Positions 17,189 through 26,612 of a stretch of 46,373 nucleotides of DNA are shown here, in pieces. The stretch is taken from contig JAUIHE010000006.1 in the NCBI GenBank assembly GCA_030432195.1, positions 1 through 46,373 of the forward strand, in the 5' to 3' direction. Within the stretch, counting starts at the first letter, position 1. Each line of letters opens with the position of its first letter. Both the position numbers and the translations under genes were made by a program. Source of the DNA: Alphaproteobacteria bacterium (GTDB lineage Bacteria; Pseudomonadota; Alphaproteobacteria; UBA7985; JAUIBT01). Under the pieces are notes generated by a model. That model searched no databases. It saw only the letters and a list, made by a program, of their open reading frames with translations, and was not told the DNA's origin.

Positions 17189-18462
17189 CCGGCGACCGGC
17201 CTGCCCCGACTTTGCACCACCTCAAGCCCTGGATGCGCCGCCCTGGTTACGACGGCCTGTTCGGCGCCCTCGGGCACCAGCACGCGCGCTTTGTCGGCGG
17301 CTGCGTTCGCGATTCGCTGTTGGGGCTGGACTTCAGCGATGTCGATATTGCTTGCCAACACGAGCCGCAAGAAACGCTGGCGCGTTTGCAGGCGTTTGGC
17401 ATCCGCGCTCTTCCGACGGGCATTGAGCACGGCACCGTCACCGCTTTGTTGCCCGCGGATACCAAGCAAGCTGCGAAGACCTTTGAGCCTGGGGCCACCA
17501 TCCAAACCGAGGATCGCAAGTCTTGGCATGCTGTTGAAATCACCAGCCTACGCGAAGATGTCAACACGGACGGCCGCCACGCAGAGGTCCGCTTCACCCG
17601 CGACTGGCACGCCGATGCCGCCCGGCGCGATCTGACAATGAACGCGCTTTACCTGGGATTTGATGGGCAGGTTTTCGATCCTCTGGAGACGGGCTTGATC
17701 GATGCGAGGGCAGGCAAAGTGCGATTTGTCGGCGCCCCTGCCCAACGCATTCGCGAAGATTATTTGCGCCTGCTTCGCTATTTCCGTTTCGCCGCCAAAT
17801 ATGCACGCCAACCGCTCGATACCGCAACGCTCGACACCTGTGCCGCTCTTGCACCTGGGCTCGCGCGCCTTTCTGGTGAACGCCTCCAGGACGAACTCTT
17901 CAAGCTGCTGGCATTGCCTTCTTGCGGACCCGTACTCAAGCTGCTGGACCAAGGTCAAATTCTGCTGGCAGTCTGGGCCAAACCCTTGTTGCTTGAGCTG
18001 GCCCAAAGCTGTTTGATGCGCTTTGCAGCACTAGGCTCGCCACCCGACCCGCTGGTCATGCTCCGCGCCCTACTGGGACACGATCCGGCGGGCCTTGCGA
18101 TGATGGCACAGCGCTTGCGGTTATCCAACGCCGACAGCCAGCGCCTGCGCCAAGCGATGGCTGATCTGGCCCTGCTCGATAGCCAGCTCCTCTATCATTA
18201 TGGTCGCCGTACCGCGCTCGATAGCCTGCTGCTTGCGGACGGCTCGTTGTGGTGTTTGGAGCGCTTCCGGCGGCTTCAAACTCTGGACATTCCGCGTTTT
18301 CCTGTCAAGGGAAAGGATCTGCTCGCAGCCGGACTTGAGCCTGGACCGGACATCGGCAAACGCCTGGCACAGACCGAGCGATGGTGGGCTGAGGACAATT
18401 TTCAGGCCGATCACAGCGCCTGTTTGCGCCACGCAATGTCGTCCCACGCGCCCAACCCCTAG
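17185..18462 (+). CDS. cca: CCA tRNA nucleotidyltransferase / poly(A) polymerase family
   Basis: A class II nucleotidyltransferase that adds or repairs the CCA end of tRNAs. The head domain has FVGGCVRDSLLG and the catalytic DVDIA pair, then the ribose/base-recognition motif RRDLTMNALYLGFDGQVFDPL and the neck motif IREDYLRLLRYFRFAAKY. I set the start at ATG 17185 (425 residues), overlapping the NUDIX stop by ATGA; the frame is open further upstream to 17080, but that part lies inside the NUDIX gene. Family alphaproteobacterial members are near 400-420 residues. Last gene of the coupled operon. Confidence 0.92.
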   Translation: MTGDRPAPTLHHLKPWMRRPGYDGLFGALGHQHARFVGGCVRDSLLGLDFSDVDIACQHEPQETLARLQAFGIRALPTGIEHGTVTALLPADTKQAAKTFEPGATIQTEDRKSWHAVEITSLREDVNTDGRHAEVRFTRDWHADAARRDLTMNALYLGFDGQVFDPLETGLIDARAGKVRFVGAPAQRIREDYLRLLRYFRFAAKYARQPLDTATLDTCAALAPGLARLSGERLQDELFKLLALPSCGPVLKLLDQGQILLAVWAKPLLLELAQSCLMRFAALGSPPDPLVMLRALLGHDPAGLAMMAQRLRLSNADSQRLRQAMADLALLDSQLLYHYGRRTALDSLLLADGSLWCLERFRRLQTLDIPRFPVKGKDLLAAGLEPGPDIGKRLAQTERWWAEDNFQADHSACLRHAMSSHAPNP

Positions 18463-18519
18463 CGTCCTGTCAGCAAAATACCATCTTGCCTTTGCAAGGA
18501 TCTGCACCATAATCAAAAT

Positions 18520-18530
18520 TGGTAGGACCA
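18520..18530. promoter_or_regulatory. FadR/GntR-type operator upstream of the GntR gene
   Basis: TGGTAGGACCA at 18520-18530 fits the FadR-subfamily consensus TNGTNNNACNA exactly and differs at one informative base from the E. coli FadR core TGGTCNGACCA. It sits 55-65 bp before the ATG of a FadR-type GntR regulator. A wider inverted repeat, TAGGACC (18523-18529) and GGTCCTA (18536-18542) with a 6-nt spacer, overlaps it. Autoregulation is the obvious inference. Confidence 0.55.
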
Positions 18531-18584
18531 GACGCGGTCCTACGGTCTTCTCTGCGCTCTCCCCATCAACGGTAAAAGACTGTC

Positions 18585-19313
18585 ATGCTTAGATTTGATC
18601 TAAAAAGCCGCCTTGAGGCCGACGCCACCACCGGCGGGCTGAGTGAGCGCATCGCCAGCGTGATACAGGGCTGCATCGAAGAGGGCGAATTTCCCGTCGG
18701 CAAGCGTCTACCGCCCGAGCGAGAGCTGGCCGAGGTTATGGGCGTTAGCCGCACCTCGGTGCGCAGCGCCATTCAGAAGCTAAAAACCCAAGGGCTTGTC
18801 TCTGCCATTCAAGGCGGCGGCACGCGCGTCGCCGATCACCTGCCCTTGGCCGGCGAGGCCCTGGCACGCTATGCGGCAAGCCATGGCGAGGATCTTGATG
18901 CGCTGATCGACATGCGTTTTACACTGGATTGCTGGGCGGCCCGACGCGCCGCCAAAACGATCACGGACGCTCAGCTAGACCGCATGGAACGCGCACTGGT
19001 CGTCATGCAGGACTTGGACGCTGAGCGCACCCAGGTCTTGCGAGCGGTTCAGGACTATCGAAGCGCCTGGGGCGAGGCCGTCGGCTCCCCTATCTTCGCC
19101 TTCGTGGATCGCTCCATCGCCGACACGCTCACGCATCTAACCGGCGTTGCCCTGCAGCAAAAGCGGCAGGTCTTTCCTGAAACACGCTTGTTGATTCAAG
19201 CCGCCGTAGATTTTCACGCTGCCCTAGCCGCACGCGACCCCGAAGCGGCGGTCACCGCGCTTGAACTGCACAAGCGCGCCATGCTCAGCTATCCCCAGCT
19301 GGCCCAAGATTGA
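18585..19313 (+). CDS. FadR-subfamily (FCD domain) GntR transcriptional regulator
   Basis: A 242-residue regulator. Residues ~15-80 are a GntR winged helix: FPVGKRLPPERELAEVMGVS followed by RTSVRSAIQKLKTQGLVSA and the wing GGGTRVAD. Residues ~95-235 are an all-helical FCD ligand domain (LIDMRFTLDCWAARRAAK ... VDFHAALAARDPEAAVTALELHKRAM). The two C-terminal histidines of the FCD metal site (DFHAAL, LELHKR) appear present, whereas the usual D-x-x-x-H of the earlier helix reads DYRSAW, so the metal site may be incomplete. Ligand unknown. A family-consensus operator lies 55-65 bp upstream. It follows cca by 122 bp and converges on the coiled-coil gene. Confidence 0.88.
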   Translation: MLRFDLKSRLEADATTGGLSERIASVIQGCIEEGEFPVGKRLPPERELAEVMGVSRTSVRSAIQKLKTQGLVSAIQGGGTRVADHLPLAGEALARYAASHGEDLDALIDMRFTLDCWAARRAAKTITDAQLDRMERALVVMQDLDAERTQVLRAVQDYRSAWGEAVGSPIFAFVDRSIADTLTHLTGVALQQKRQVFPETRLLIQAAVDFHAALAARDPEAAVTALELHKRAMLSYPQLAQD

Positions 19314-19364
19314 CAGAGCATTGAAAGGGCATTGCAGGAGCGCTCACGAGGCGGCTGGTTGCCG

Positions 19365-21260
19365 CTACCCCTGCCCTTTACAGGCTTGCATGAGCTCGTC
19401 CAGCAGCGCGCCCGGCACCAAATTTGGGGCCGCTGCCGCGCGGGTCTTGCCCGAGCCAGCGTTTTTTGCCGAACGCTGCGCGACCGCGCCCGGGAATACC
19501 GACGGATCGCGATCAAAAATATAAGACGCCACAATGCGCGTACGGCTGTCCACGACGCCCGTCAGGCAGAGCCGAGCAGAACAGCCCTTTGTGGCGGGAA
19601 GCCCGATCTTGGCCAAGGTCAGCCCCTTGCGTTTAAGCCAAGCGTTGCTGGCACTTTGCAGCGCTAAAACATTGTCACTGCCAAGCGGTGACCAGCGCCG
19701 CTTCTTCGCCTTGCTATCCAGTGCCGCCATCTTTTGTTGGTCGGGCGATACAAAGGGGTCGACACTGCGCTCAAGCAGCCATCCGGCTGCCAAATCATTG
19801 AAAACGAAATCAAAGGCGGACGACTCCTCTGGATCAATGACCCGCAAATCCTTTGGGGCCAATTGTTCAAGCTGAAATAGGGCTAAAAGGCCCGTCATCG
19901 CCGCTAGGCGCTCTGAGTGCCGCGCCACCAGCGCTTGACACCGCGCTGGATCAATGTGCCCTTTTTGAGCGCGCACCTGACGGGCACGGTGTTTCAAATC
20001 CTGCTCCAATCGGGTGATTTGGTTCTCCAGCTTTATGTTTCGGTTCTGAAGCGCGACGTTCTCGCGCTCAAGTGCCTGCAACATCGGTCGGTATTCAACT
20101 TCGATCGCCTGGTTGAGCGACCGAACCTGATGGTTGAGCGACTCTCGCTCAGCGCCCAGGCTTGCGAGCTGCTGGCTAAGGTCGATTACTTTGGGCTGAA
20201 GCTGGCGGTCCAAATGCAGACTTGCTTCCTCAAAGGCCGCCGCGAGTTGGCGGGCGTGAAACAGGGCGATATCGCGCTCTAGCCCCAAAACATCCAGGCG
20301 ATCAAATAGGCTGGCAACTTCCGTCCCCTCGCGGGCCTTCAAGGTGGCGATTTGTGGCTCCAACTCCTCGGAGATCCGGCTCTGGGCCTCTGCAAGCGCC
20401 TCTTGAACTTGGGTCTGCGAGGCAACCAGCGCGCGATGCCTTGCATTCAGGCGCAGCAAGCCGTCGCGTGCGGCTCGCAAATCAGGCATCAGCTGCAAAT
20501 CAATTTGCGCTTGCTTGGCCGCGAGTTGCTGGGCCAACGCTTGTTTGTCTGCCGCCAGTTGGCTGAGATGAGCCTTCGTCGCCGCTGCGCTTTGATCCAG
20601 TTTGGCGACACGCTGACGATAAAACTGCACTTGCTGGCGCTGTTGTACTAAGCGTGTCGATAAAGAAGCGACTTGGGCCCGCGCGGCAAGGCTTTGCGAA
20701 GACAAAGCGTCCTCTGGTGCGCTCTCCTGCACCAAGGCAGGAGCGCCCCCTAGGTCTATGGGCGAAGCCGTGGCCGCTTGGGTCGGGGCCCCTTTTGAAG
20801 CGCTAACCTTGTCGAGCGCCGCCACAAGGCTGCCGGTCGCTGGTGCTTGCTTGACCGCTTCTAATTCATTGAGCAAAAACACGAAATCTATCGTCGCGCT
20901 CTGGAAGTCTGGCGAGCGAGAGCCCGTATCCAGCGACAAAAGCGCGGCAATATCGGGTAGATCGCTGCGCGCGTATCCTAGTGCGCCCTGCGAACCGGCC
21001 TGGCCTCCCAGCAGATCCCAAAGATCGGCCTGCACCGCCACAGCGTCAGCGGGCGCGCCGACCGGCGGCTCGCCAAGCGCGTCGGACTGGGTATCATCGG
21101 CCAACACCGGCTGCTGGTGGCTGGCGACGACTACCACCAGGCCCAGAAACGCGAGAAGACGCGGGCTCGCCGCCCGCCAGCTCCAGCGGTTAACCGCCTT
21201 CTTGAACCACGAGTGCTTGGCTGTTGATCGCGGTGCTCGTCCCCTAGGTTTTCTTTCCAT
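19365..21260 (-). CDS. Exported coiled-coil protein, unknown function
   Basis: A 631-residue protein I cannot assign. Residues 1-33 are very basic; ~34-48 is a hydrophobic segment (RLLAFLGLVVVVASH) then QQPVLADD, giving a signal peptide or N-terminal anchor. Residues ~55-185 are Ala/Pro/Ser-rich. Residues ~190-430 form a long heptad coiled coil rich in Gln, Leu and Ala, interrupted by prolines at 259, 302, 356 and 392, each in a similar setting (LMPDL, LEPQI, LQPKV, YRPML). Residues ~438-590 look globular, with four cysteines (C441, C560, C565, and C627 near the end). No neighbour explains it; it is monocistronic, convergent with the GntR gene. GGCGGA precedes the ATG. Confidence 0.75.
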   Translation of the reverse strand: MERKPRGRAPRSTAKHSWFKKAVNRWSWRAASPRLLAFLGLVVVVASHQQPVLADDTQSDALGEPPVGAPADAVAVQADLWDLLGGQAGSQGALGYARSDLPDIAALLSLDTGSRSPDFQSATIDFVFLLNELEAVKQAPATGSLVAALDKVSASKGAPTQAATASPIDLGGAPALVQESAPEDALSSQSLAARAQVASLSTRLVQQRQQVQFYRQRVAKLDQSAAATKAHLSQLAADKQALAQQLAAKQAQIDLQLMPDLRAARDGLLRLNARHRALVASQTQVQEALAEAQSRISEELEPQIATLKAREGTEVASLFDRLDVLGLERDIALFHARQLAAAFEEASLHLDRQLQPKVIDLSQQLASLGAERESLNHQVRSLNQAIEVEYRPMLQALERENVALQNRNIKLENQITRLEQDLKHRARQVRAQKGHIDPARCQALVARHSERLAAMTGLLALFQLEQLAPKDLRVIDPEESSAFDFVFNDLAAGWLLERSVDPFVSPDQQKMAALDSKAKKRRWSPLGSDNVLALQSASNAWLKRKGLTLAKIGLPATKGCSARLCLTGVVDSRTRIVASYIFDRDPSVFPGAVAQRSAKNAGSGKTRAAAAPNLVPGALLDELMQACKGQG

Positions 21261-21540
21261 CTTTTTTTTCCGCCCTATGGCCCACTAAGTCTGCAACGGG
21301 CCTTGTCTTTGCCTATCTGTGCAAAGAGTGACGAAAAACGACGAGTTTAACAATCAAAAGTGGTGACAGCGTTGCAAGCTGCAACTGCAACTCCCGGTTG
21401 CTGGCCCAAATGGGCCAACTTCCTCAGGCGGCGCAGCCCATTTCGCGAGAACGCGAGCCGATAGCGAGACTCCGCATACAACCGGTCGGGCTCGCCGCTG
21501 GCCTTTATTCGGGGTGATGAAGCGCCTTGGGCCGCCTAAA

Positions 21541-23865
21541 TTAGGCCGCCTCTTTCAACGCTCGCCAAACCGCTTGAGGCGTTGCGGGCATGTCCAACTG
21601 GCTGATGCCATCCTCTTTCAGCGCATCAATCATCGCATTGATGACCGCCGCCGGTGATGCGATAGACCCCGCCTCACCGCAGCCCTTGGCGCCCATGTCA
21701 TTGGTGGTGCAAGGCACCTCCTCGGTATAATGGAACTCCATCTTGGGCATGGTATCGGCGCGCGGCATGGCATAGTCCATGAAGGAACCGGTCACCAGCT
21801 GCCCGCCCTCGTCGAAAACGACGTGTTCGCACAACGCCTGACCCAGACCTTGGACGACACCGCCGTGAACCTGTCCTTCAACGAGCATGGGGTTCAGCAG
21901 CACACCAAAGTCGTCCACGATAGTATAGCGCAAGATTTGCGTTTGGCCGGTCTCGGGGTCGATTTCCACCTCGGCAACGTGGCAGCCGTTTGGATAAGAA
22001 TTGTCGCGAATCTTGGTCGTGGCGCTGTCATCCAGCGCGCCGGGGTGCTTTTCGGCTAGCCCCATGATGCTGGTGCGCCTGTCGGTACCCACGACGCTGA
22101 GTTCGCCCGCTTCAAAGCGGATATCTTCAACCGAACACTCAAAATCTTCGGCGGCCATGGCCTTGGCCTTCTCAATGATCTGGTCGGCAACGCCATTGAT
22201 CGCGGTGCTTTGCGTAATCATTGACCGCGAGCCGCCGGTGCCGCCGCCCGTAGGAATGCGGTCGGTATCGCCTTGGACCATGCGAACCTGGTCGATATCC
22301 ACGCCCAAGCGATCGGCCATCAGCTGTGCGAAGGCAGTCTCGTGACCTTGGCCGTTTGATTGGGTTCCGACCGTGAACTCCAGCTTGCCGTCGCCAATGA
22401 AGGTAACGGCGCAGGACTCATTAGGCGCCCCCAGCGTTGATTCGATATAGTAGCAAAGGCCGATGCCGCGGCGCAGCCCCTTGGCGGCGGACTCTTGACG
22501 GCGCGCCTCAAAGCCCGCCCAGTCGGCCCGCTTGAGAACATCGTCCATAACCAAGCTAAAGTTGCCGTCGTCATAGGTGGTACCAGTCGCGGCGGTGTAG
22601 GGCATAGCCTCGGGCGTCACAAAGTTCTTGCGCCGGAACTCAACGCGATCTTGCCCCAGGCTGTTGGCCGCTTTGTCCATCAAGCGTTCCACCAGATAAA
22701 TCGCTTCCGGGCGGCCTGCGCCACGATAGGCATCAACCGGCGTGGTGTTGGTATAAACGCCCTCAACCAGCACATTCAGCGCTGGCACATCATAGACACC
22801 CGTAGCCACTTTCAGCATGGCCCCTGTTGGAATGAAGGGCGCGGCGTCTGACAAGAAGGCGCCCAAATCAGCGCGCAAATGGATATCCAGTGCCAAGATT
22901 TTGTAATCTTCGTCCAGTGCCAGGCGCGCCGTGGACAGGTGCGCGCGCCCGCCCAAATCGGTCAGCATGTTTTCCGAGCGTTCGGCGACCCATTTGACGG
23001 GGCGGTTCAGTTCACGCGCCGCCAAGCAAACCATGGGCTGTTCCGGGCAAGGGAAGGCGCGTGTGCCAAAGCCACCGCCAACATCAGGGGTTACAACACG
23101 CACCTGCTCGCTTGGAATCTTTAGAAAATCCTTTGCCAACCGTGACTTAAGCGGCCAGCCGCCTTGCGTATTCGCCGTCATGGTCAACTTTTGTGTTTCC
23201 TCGTCCCATTCGGCGATCGCGATACGCGGCTCCATGGGATTTGAGATAATCCGGTTGTTGACCAAGGTCAGCTCAGACACATGCGCAGCCTTGGCAAATG
23301 CAGCCGCGGTCGCGCTCTGATCGCCGTGACGCCATTCAAAAGCGCGATTGCCCGCCACAGCGGCGTGAACCTGCGGCTGGCCTTCATCCAGCGCTGTGCA
23401 GAAATCGGGCGCGGCATCGCTCTCGTCCACGTCGAATTCGATCATCTCGGCTGCGTTTTTGGCGTCGTTTAGGCTGTCCGCAACGATGAAGGCCACGGCT
23501 TGGCCAACATGATAGACGCGCTCAAAGGCCAAAACCGGAAACTGAGGCTCGTGCATGGTGCTGCCGTCCGGCTGCTTGACCAGCGAACCGCACTTGAGGT
23601 GATTGGCCTCACGCTTTTGCAGATCCTCGCCGGTCAAAATCAACTGAACGCCTGGCGCCTGGCGAGCATCGTCAACATCCAGCGCCGCAATCTTGCCCGC
23701 CGCATAAGGTGAGCGCAAAACGTAGCCGATCAAAGCGCCGTCGAGTTGCACATCGTCCGAATAGCAGCCCTGGCCGGTAACCAACCGCGTGTCCTCAACG
23801 CGGCGCACGGGTTGACCGAAGCCAAATTTGCCAGCGATGCTTTGATTTGGGACCGTTTTAGACAT
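21541..23865 (-). CDS. Xanthine dehydrogenase/CoxL-family molybdopterin-binding large subunit (form II)
   Basis: A 774-residue molybdenum hydroxylase large subunit. It begins with the family-typical [20 protein letters not shown], and shows [14 protein letters not shown], the active-site loop [10 protein letters not shown], the cofactor segments [10 protein letters not shown] and GGGTGGSRS, and the molybdenum-proximal glutamate in [23 protein letters not shown] is the form II (CoxL-like, substrate unknown) signature; true CO dehydrogenases have AYxCSFR, so CO oxidation is not supported. I chose ATG 23865 with AAAGGAA 6 bases upstream; the frame runs open to 23979. The FAD (CoxM) and 2Fe-2S (CoxS) subunits normally adjacent are missing within the window. 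A MocA-like gene lies 174 bp upstream on the same strand. Confidence 0.88.
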   Translation of the reverse strand: MSKTVPNQSIAGKFGFGQPVRRVEDTRLVTGQGCYSDDVQLDGALIGYVLRSPYAAGKIAALDVDDARQAPGVQLILTGEDLQKREANHLKCGSLVKQPDGSTMHEPQFPVLAFERVYHVGQAVAFIVADSLNDAKNAAEMIEFDVDESDAAPDFCTALDEGQPQVHAAVAGNRAFEWRHGDQSATAAAFAKAAHVSELTLVNNRIISNPMEPRIAIAEWDEETQKLTMTANTQGGWPLKSRLAKDFLKIPSEQVRVVTPDVGGGFGTRAFPCPEQPMVCLAARELNRPVKWVAERSENMLTDLGGRAHLSTARLALDEDYKILALDIHLRADLGAFLSDAAPFIPTGAMLKVATGVYDVPALNVLVEGVYTNTTPVDAYRGAGRPEAIYLVERLMDKAANSLGQDRVEFRRKNFVTPEAMPYTAATGTTYDDGNFSLVMDDVLKRADWAGFEARRQESAAKGLRRGIGLCYYIESTLGAPNESCAVTFIGDGKLEFTVGTQSNGQGHETAFAQLMADRLGVDIDQVRMVQGDTDRIPTGGGTGGSRSMITQSTAINGVADQIIEKAKAMAAEDFECSVEDIRFEAGELSVVGTDRRTSIMGLAEKHPGALDDSATTKIRDNSYPNGCHVAEVEIDPETGQTQILRYTIVDDFGVLLNPMLVEGQVHGGVVQGLGQALCEHVVFDEGGQLVTGSFMDYAMPRADTMPKMEFHYTEEVPCTTNDMGAKGCGEAGSIASPAAVINAMIDALKEDGISQLDMPATPQAVWRALKEAA

Positions 23866-24039
23866 GAAGATTCCTTTGCGATAGGCGCGGATATCGAAGC
23901 CGCGCGCAAGGTTGCGCGACGCATCCGGTGCAATGCTTATAGGAGTAAGGTCTGCCCCCTGGCAAGCATTGGGGCCCAAGTTTCAGCGCGCGTCGTAGAG
24001 CCGCGTACTAACATTGCGCCATGGCGCACAAAGGCAGCG

Positions 24040-24636
24040 TCAATAGCGATCGATTCTGCGCATGGCGGCATAAAGTTCAGGAGTATCCACGTCGCGGACA
24101 ATGCCTTCGTCGGCAACCGGCATTTCGTCAACAAACTGGGGCTGGCGGCGCAGCATTTGGCCAGCGCCGGTATCGCCTTCAAGCGTCAGGCTCTCGCGGA
24201 TCATATAGTGGGACAGCGCCACCGGATTTCCCCACTCGCCCTGAAATGTGGGCACGATCGCATAGTTGCTGGAAGTGCGTGTCTTGGCAGCCAGGCGCGC
24301 AATGGTGGTGGGCTTGACCATCGGCATGTCACCCAGCCCGACAATCGCCCAACGCGTTTCTGGCGGAATCGAGCGCAGCCCGATCGACAGCGAATAGGCC
24401 AAGCCCGACTGATAGCGCGGCGAAAATATGGTTCGGATACGCTTGGACTCGGGCAACATAAAGCGAATGGTCTCTGCCTCGTGGCCCAAAACGACAAGCA
24501 ATTCTAAGCCAGCATCCAAGAAGGCTTTGGCCGCATGATAGACCACGGGCCGTCCGCGCAAGGGTAAACGCAGTTTGTTGTTGGTGCCCATGCGGCTGGA
24601 TTGACCTGCCGCCAAAAGGATAGCGTGGGTGTGCAT
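24040..24636 (-). CDS. MocA/MobA-like molybdenum cofactor nucleotidyltransferase
   Basis: A 198-residue NTP transferase of the MobA/MocA family. It has the N-terminal nucleotide-binding loop ILLAAGQSSRMGTNNKLRLP, the middle SGLAYSLSIGLRSI (serine/glycine loop of the MocA branch) and the metal-binding GLGDMPMVKP, then PTFQGEWGNPVALS. MocA transfers CMP from CTP to molybdopterin, making the MCD cofactor used by xanthine-dehydrogenase-family enzymes; its position next to a CoxL-type subunit fits that role well. FrhB/other NTP transferases are less likely. It reads leftwards, towards the CoxL-like gene. Confidence 0.8.
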   Translation of the reverse strand: MHTHAILLAAGQSSRMGTNNKLRLPLRGRPVVYHAAKAFLDAGLELLVVLGHEAETIRFMLPESKRIRTIFSPRYQSGLAYSLSIGLRSIPPETRWAIVGLGDMPMVKPTTIARLAAKTRTSSNYAIVPTFQGEWGNPVALSHYMIRESLTLEGDTGAGQMLRRQPQFVDEMPVADEGIVRDVDTPELYAAMRRIDRY

Positions 24637-24867
24637 AATAGGGTCAGCTACAATCTGTTCAGCTTGGCGGGCGCAACGAGCCCGTAAAATTCATGGTCCA
24701 GTCACTACGATCCGCGCCGCCGTCGCCGACAAATCGGGAAAGCAACACGGGGGCGACAAGGTGGTATTGCAGGCATCTTGCCCGATCATTCTGGCTCAAT
24801 TAGGGTCATGCGCTAGACGGCCATTGAGCCGTGGCAACCAACGCAGCCTAGAAGGACAACAACTGCC

Positions 24868-26043
24868 ATGATGATTTCTGATGCAATCGGCAAGCTTGGC
24901 ACAGAGACCGCTTTTGACGTGCTGGCGCGAGCCGCCAAGCTCAGCGCTGAAGGAAAGGACATCATCAATCTGGGCATTGGTCAGCCGGATTTCAAAACCG
25001 CTCCGCACATCGTCGAAGCGGCGATCAAAGCCCTGCAAGACGGTCACCACGGCTATACACCTGCGCGGGGCATGCCTGTGCTGACACAAGCAGTGGCCGA
25101 TGATATCGCGCGCCATCGCGGCGTCGCGGTCTCACCGAATAACATCCTGATCGTGCCCGGCGGCAAAGTCACCATGGCCTTTGCGATGATGCTGTTAGGC
25201 CAGGCGGGCCGCTCGATCCTCTATCCCGACCCGGGCTTTCCCATCTATCGCTCCATGGTGGCCTATACCGGGGCCGAACCCATCCCTTACAGCCTGCCCG
25301 AGGACAACGGCTTCTCCTTTTCCGCTGACGAGATTTTATCCAAGATCCGCCCGGATACCTCGCTGATTATTTTAAACTCGCCCGGCAACCCGACCGGCGG
25401 CATGGCCAAACCGGAAGAAATCGAAGCGCTGGTCAAGGGCCTGGAAGCGCACCCGGATGTGGTCGTCATGAGCGATGAAATCTATTCGCGCCTGACGCTG
25501 GGCGACCAACCCTTCGTCTCGCTACTGGGCTATGAGAGCCTGCGCGATCGCCTGATCATTTTGGACGGCTGGTCCAAGACCTACGCCATGACCGGTTGGC
25601 GCCTGGGCTGGGGCTACTGGCCGGACGGGTTAATCGACAAGGCCGAGCGCCTAGCCATCAATATTCACTCTTGCGTCAACGCTCCCACCCAACTGGCGGG
25701 TGTGGCGGCGCTGACCGGCGATCAAAGCCCGGTCGAGACCATGCGCCAAGCCTTCATCAAGCGGCGCGATTTGGTGCATGCGGGTCTAAACGCGCTACCG
25801 GGTGTCTCCTCCATTCTTCCACAGGGCGCGTTTTACGCCTTCGCCAATGTTCAGGGCACTGGCATCAGCGCGGCGGCGCTGCAAGATGGCTGGTTGAGCC
25901 AAGCGGGCGTGGCGACGATTGCGGGCACCTCTTTCGGCGCTGCTGGTGAGGGCTTCGTTCGCCTGTCGTTTGCCAATTCGGAAGCGAACATTGCAAGGGC
26001 GCTGGAGCGCATGGGCGATTGGTTGGGCCAGCGCGGAACCTAG
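24868..26043 (+). CDS. Class I/II PLP-dependent aminotransferase
   Basis: A second, distinct fold-type-I aminotransferase in the window (391 residues). Motifs: INLGIGQPDFKTAPHIVEAA, GYTPARGMPVL, SPGNPTGGMAKPEE, MSDEIYSRLTLG and the PLP lysine in LDGWSKTYAMTGWRLGWGYW; the C-terminal FVRLSFANSE binds the carboxylate. It resembles the aspartate/aromatic aminotransferase subgroup Ib but the amino donor is not determinable. The start is one of two adjacent ATGs (24868 or 24871); AGAAGGA lies 13 bases before the first. It stands alone, divergent from the MocA-like gene across a 231-bp gap in which I see no RNA gene. Confidence 0.87.
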   Translation: MMISDAIGKLGTETAFDVLARAAKLSAEGKDIINLGIGQPDFKTAPHIVEAAIKALQDGHHGYTPARGMPVLTQAVADDIARHRGVAVSPNNILIVPGGKVTMAFAMMLLGQAGRSILYPDPGFPIYRSMVAYTGAEPIPYSLPEDNGFSFSADEILSKIRPDTSLIILNSPGNPTGGMAKPEEIEALVKGLEAHPDVVVMSDEIYSRLTLGDQPFVSLLGYESLRDRLIILDGWSKTYAMTGWRLGWGYWPDGLIDKAERLAINIHSCVNAPTQLAGVAALTGDQSPVETMRQAFIKRRDLVHAGLNALPGVSSILPQGAFYAFANVQGTGISAAALQDGWLSQAGVATIAGTSFGAAGEGFVRLSFANSEANIARALERMGDWLGQRGT

Positions 26044-26183
26044 CTGCCTAATCTTGGACGAATTAGCTGCGTGATGGAGTAGTTTACCTAAATTAAACAC
26101 GCTTGATTTGAAGTGACTGTTCTCATATTGCTCCATTTCATCGTTCGTCATCCGGGCTAACGAGACGAGCACGGAGAACAATC

Positions 26184-26606
26184 GTGGAAAAACGTCCTCT
26201 TTATGTCCCCCCATACGCGCCCGATAAGTCCTCGGAAAGACTGCCATTTTCTGGTGGCAATGGTGGTGTCTATGAAGCCGCTATGGCAACTGCCCTTTTT
26301 ATCAAAAACTTCCGAATGATGAAGCGCGCCGGCTACAAGGGCGGCGACAAATACTATCACTGCAAGGCCAATGCGCAGGCGACCCAACTGAGGCCCGTTG
26401 CTGAAGCGACCGCGAAGATCATAAGCTGGGATCGAGAGGTGCATGATCCCGCAATGAACTGGTTTAAAGGAGAAGAGAACGACTCCGAGGCCGATCGTTT
26501 CGCCAATCAATTTGGTCGCGACCTCGGGCGCTCCTATCCTCACACCGACGCGGTCAAGCTCTGCGAGCCATTGCGCCCAGTGGCCTTGCCCCCAAAATAC
26601 TGGTGA
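26184..26606 (+). CDS. Orphan protein resembling a polymorphic-toxin/Rhs C-terminal domain
   Basis: A 140-residue protein, GTG start at 26184 with GGAG 9 bases upstream. No signal peptide. The centre reads YKGGDKYYHCKANAQATQ (H59, C60), followed by ISWDREVHDPAMNWF and the acidic/asparagine motif SEADRFANQFGRDLGR (D104, N108), ending RPVALPPKYW. From memory this layout (DKYxHC-x-A-N ... D-x-x-A-N-x-x-G-R ... LPxKY) is shared with C-terminal domains of Rhs-like or polymorphic toxins and with small stand-alone proteins; biochemical activity is unknown to me. The small membrane protein gene starts 6 bp after its stop. By eye the pair is less GC-rich than its neighbours, hinting at transfer. A stand-alone non-toxin homologue is an alternative. 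Confidence 0.5.
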   Translation: MEKRPLYVPPYAPDKSSERLPFSGGNGGVYEAAMATALFIKNFRMMKRAGYKGGDKYYHCKANAQATQLRPVAEATAKIISWDREVHDPAMNWFKGEENDSEADRFANQFGRDLGRSYPHTDAVKLCEPLRPVALPPKYW

Positions 26607-26612
26607 CGAACT

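Noticed and set aside
19324-19379. AAAGGGCA/TGCCCTTT inverted repeat as a bidirectional terminator
   Set aside because: The arms are 40 bases apart and no T run follows; it overlaps the coding end of the coiled-coil gene.
21541-23865. Carbon monoxide dehydrogenase large subunit
   Set aside because: The active-site loop is AYRGAGR (form II), not AYxCSFR of true CO dehydrogenase.
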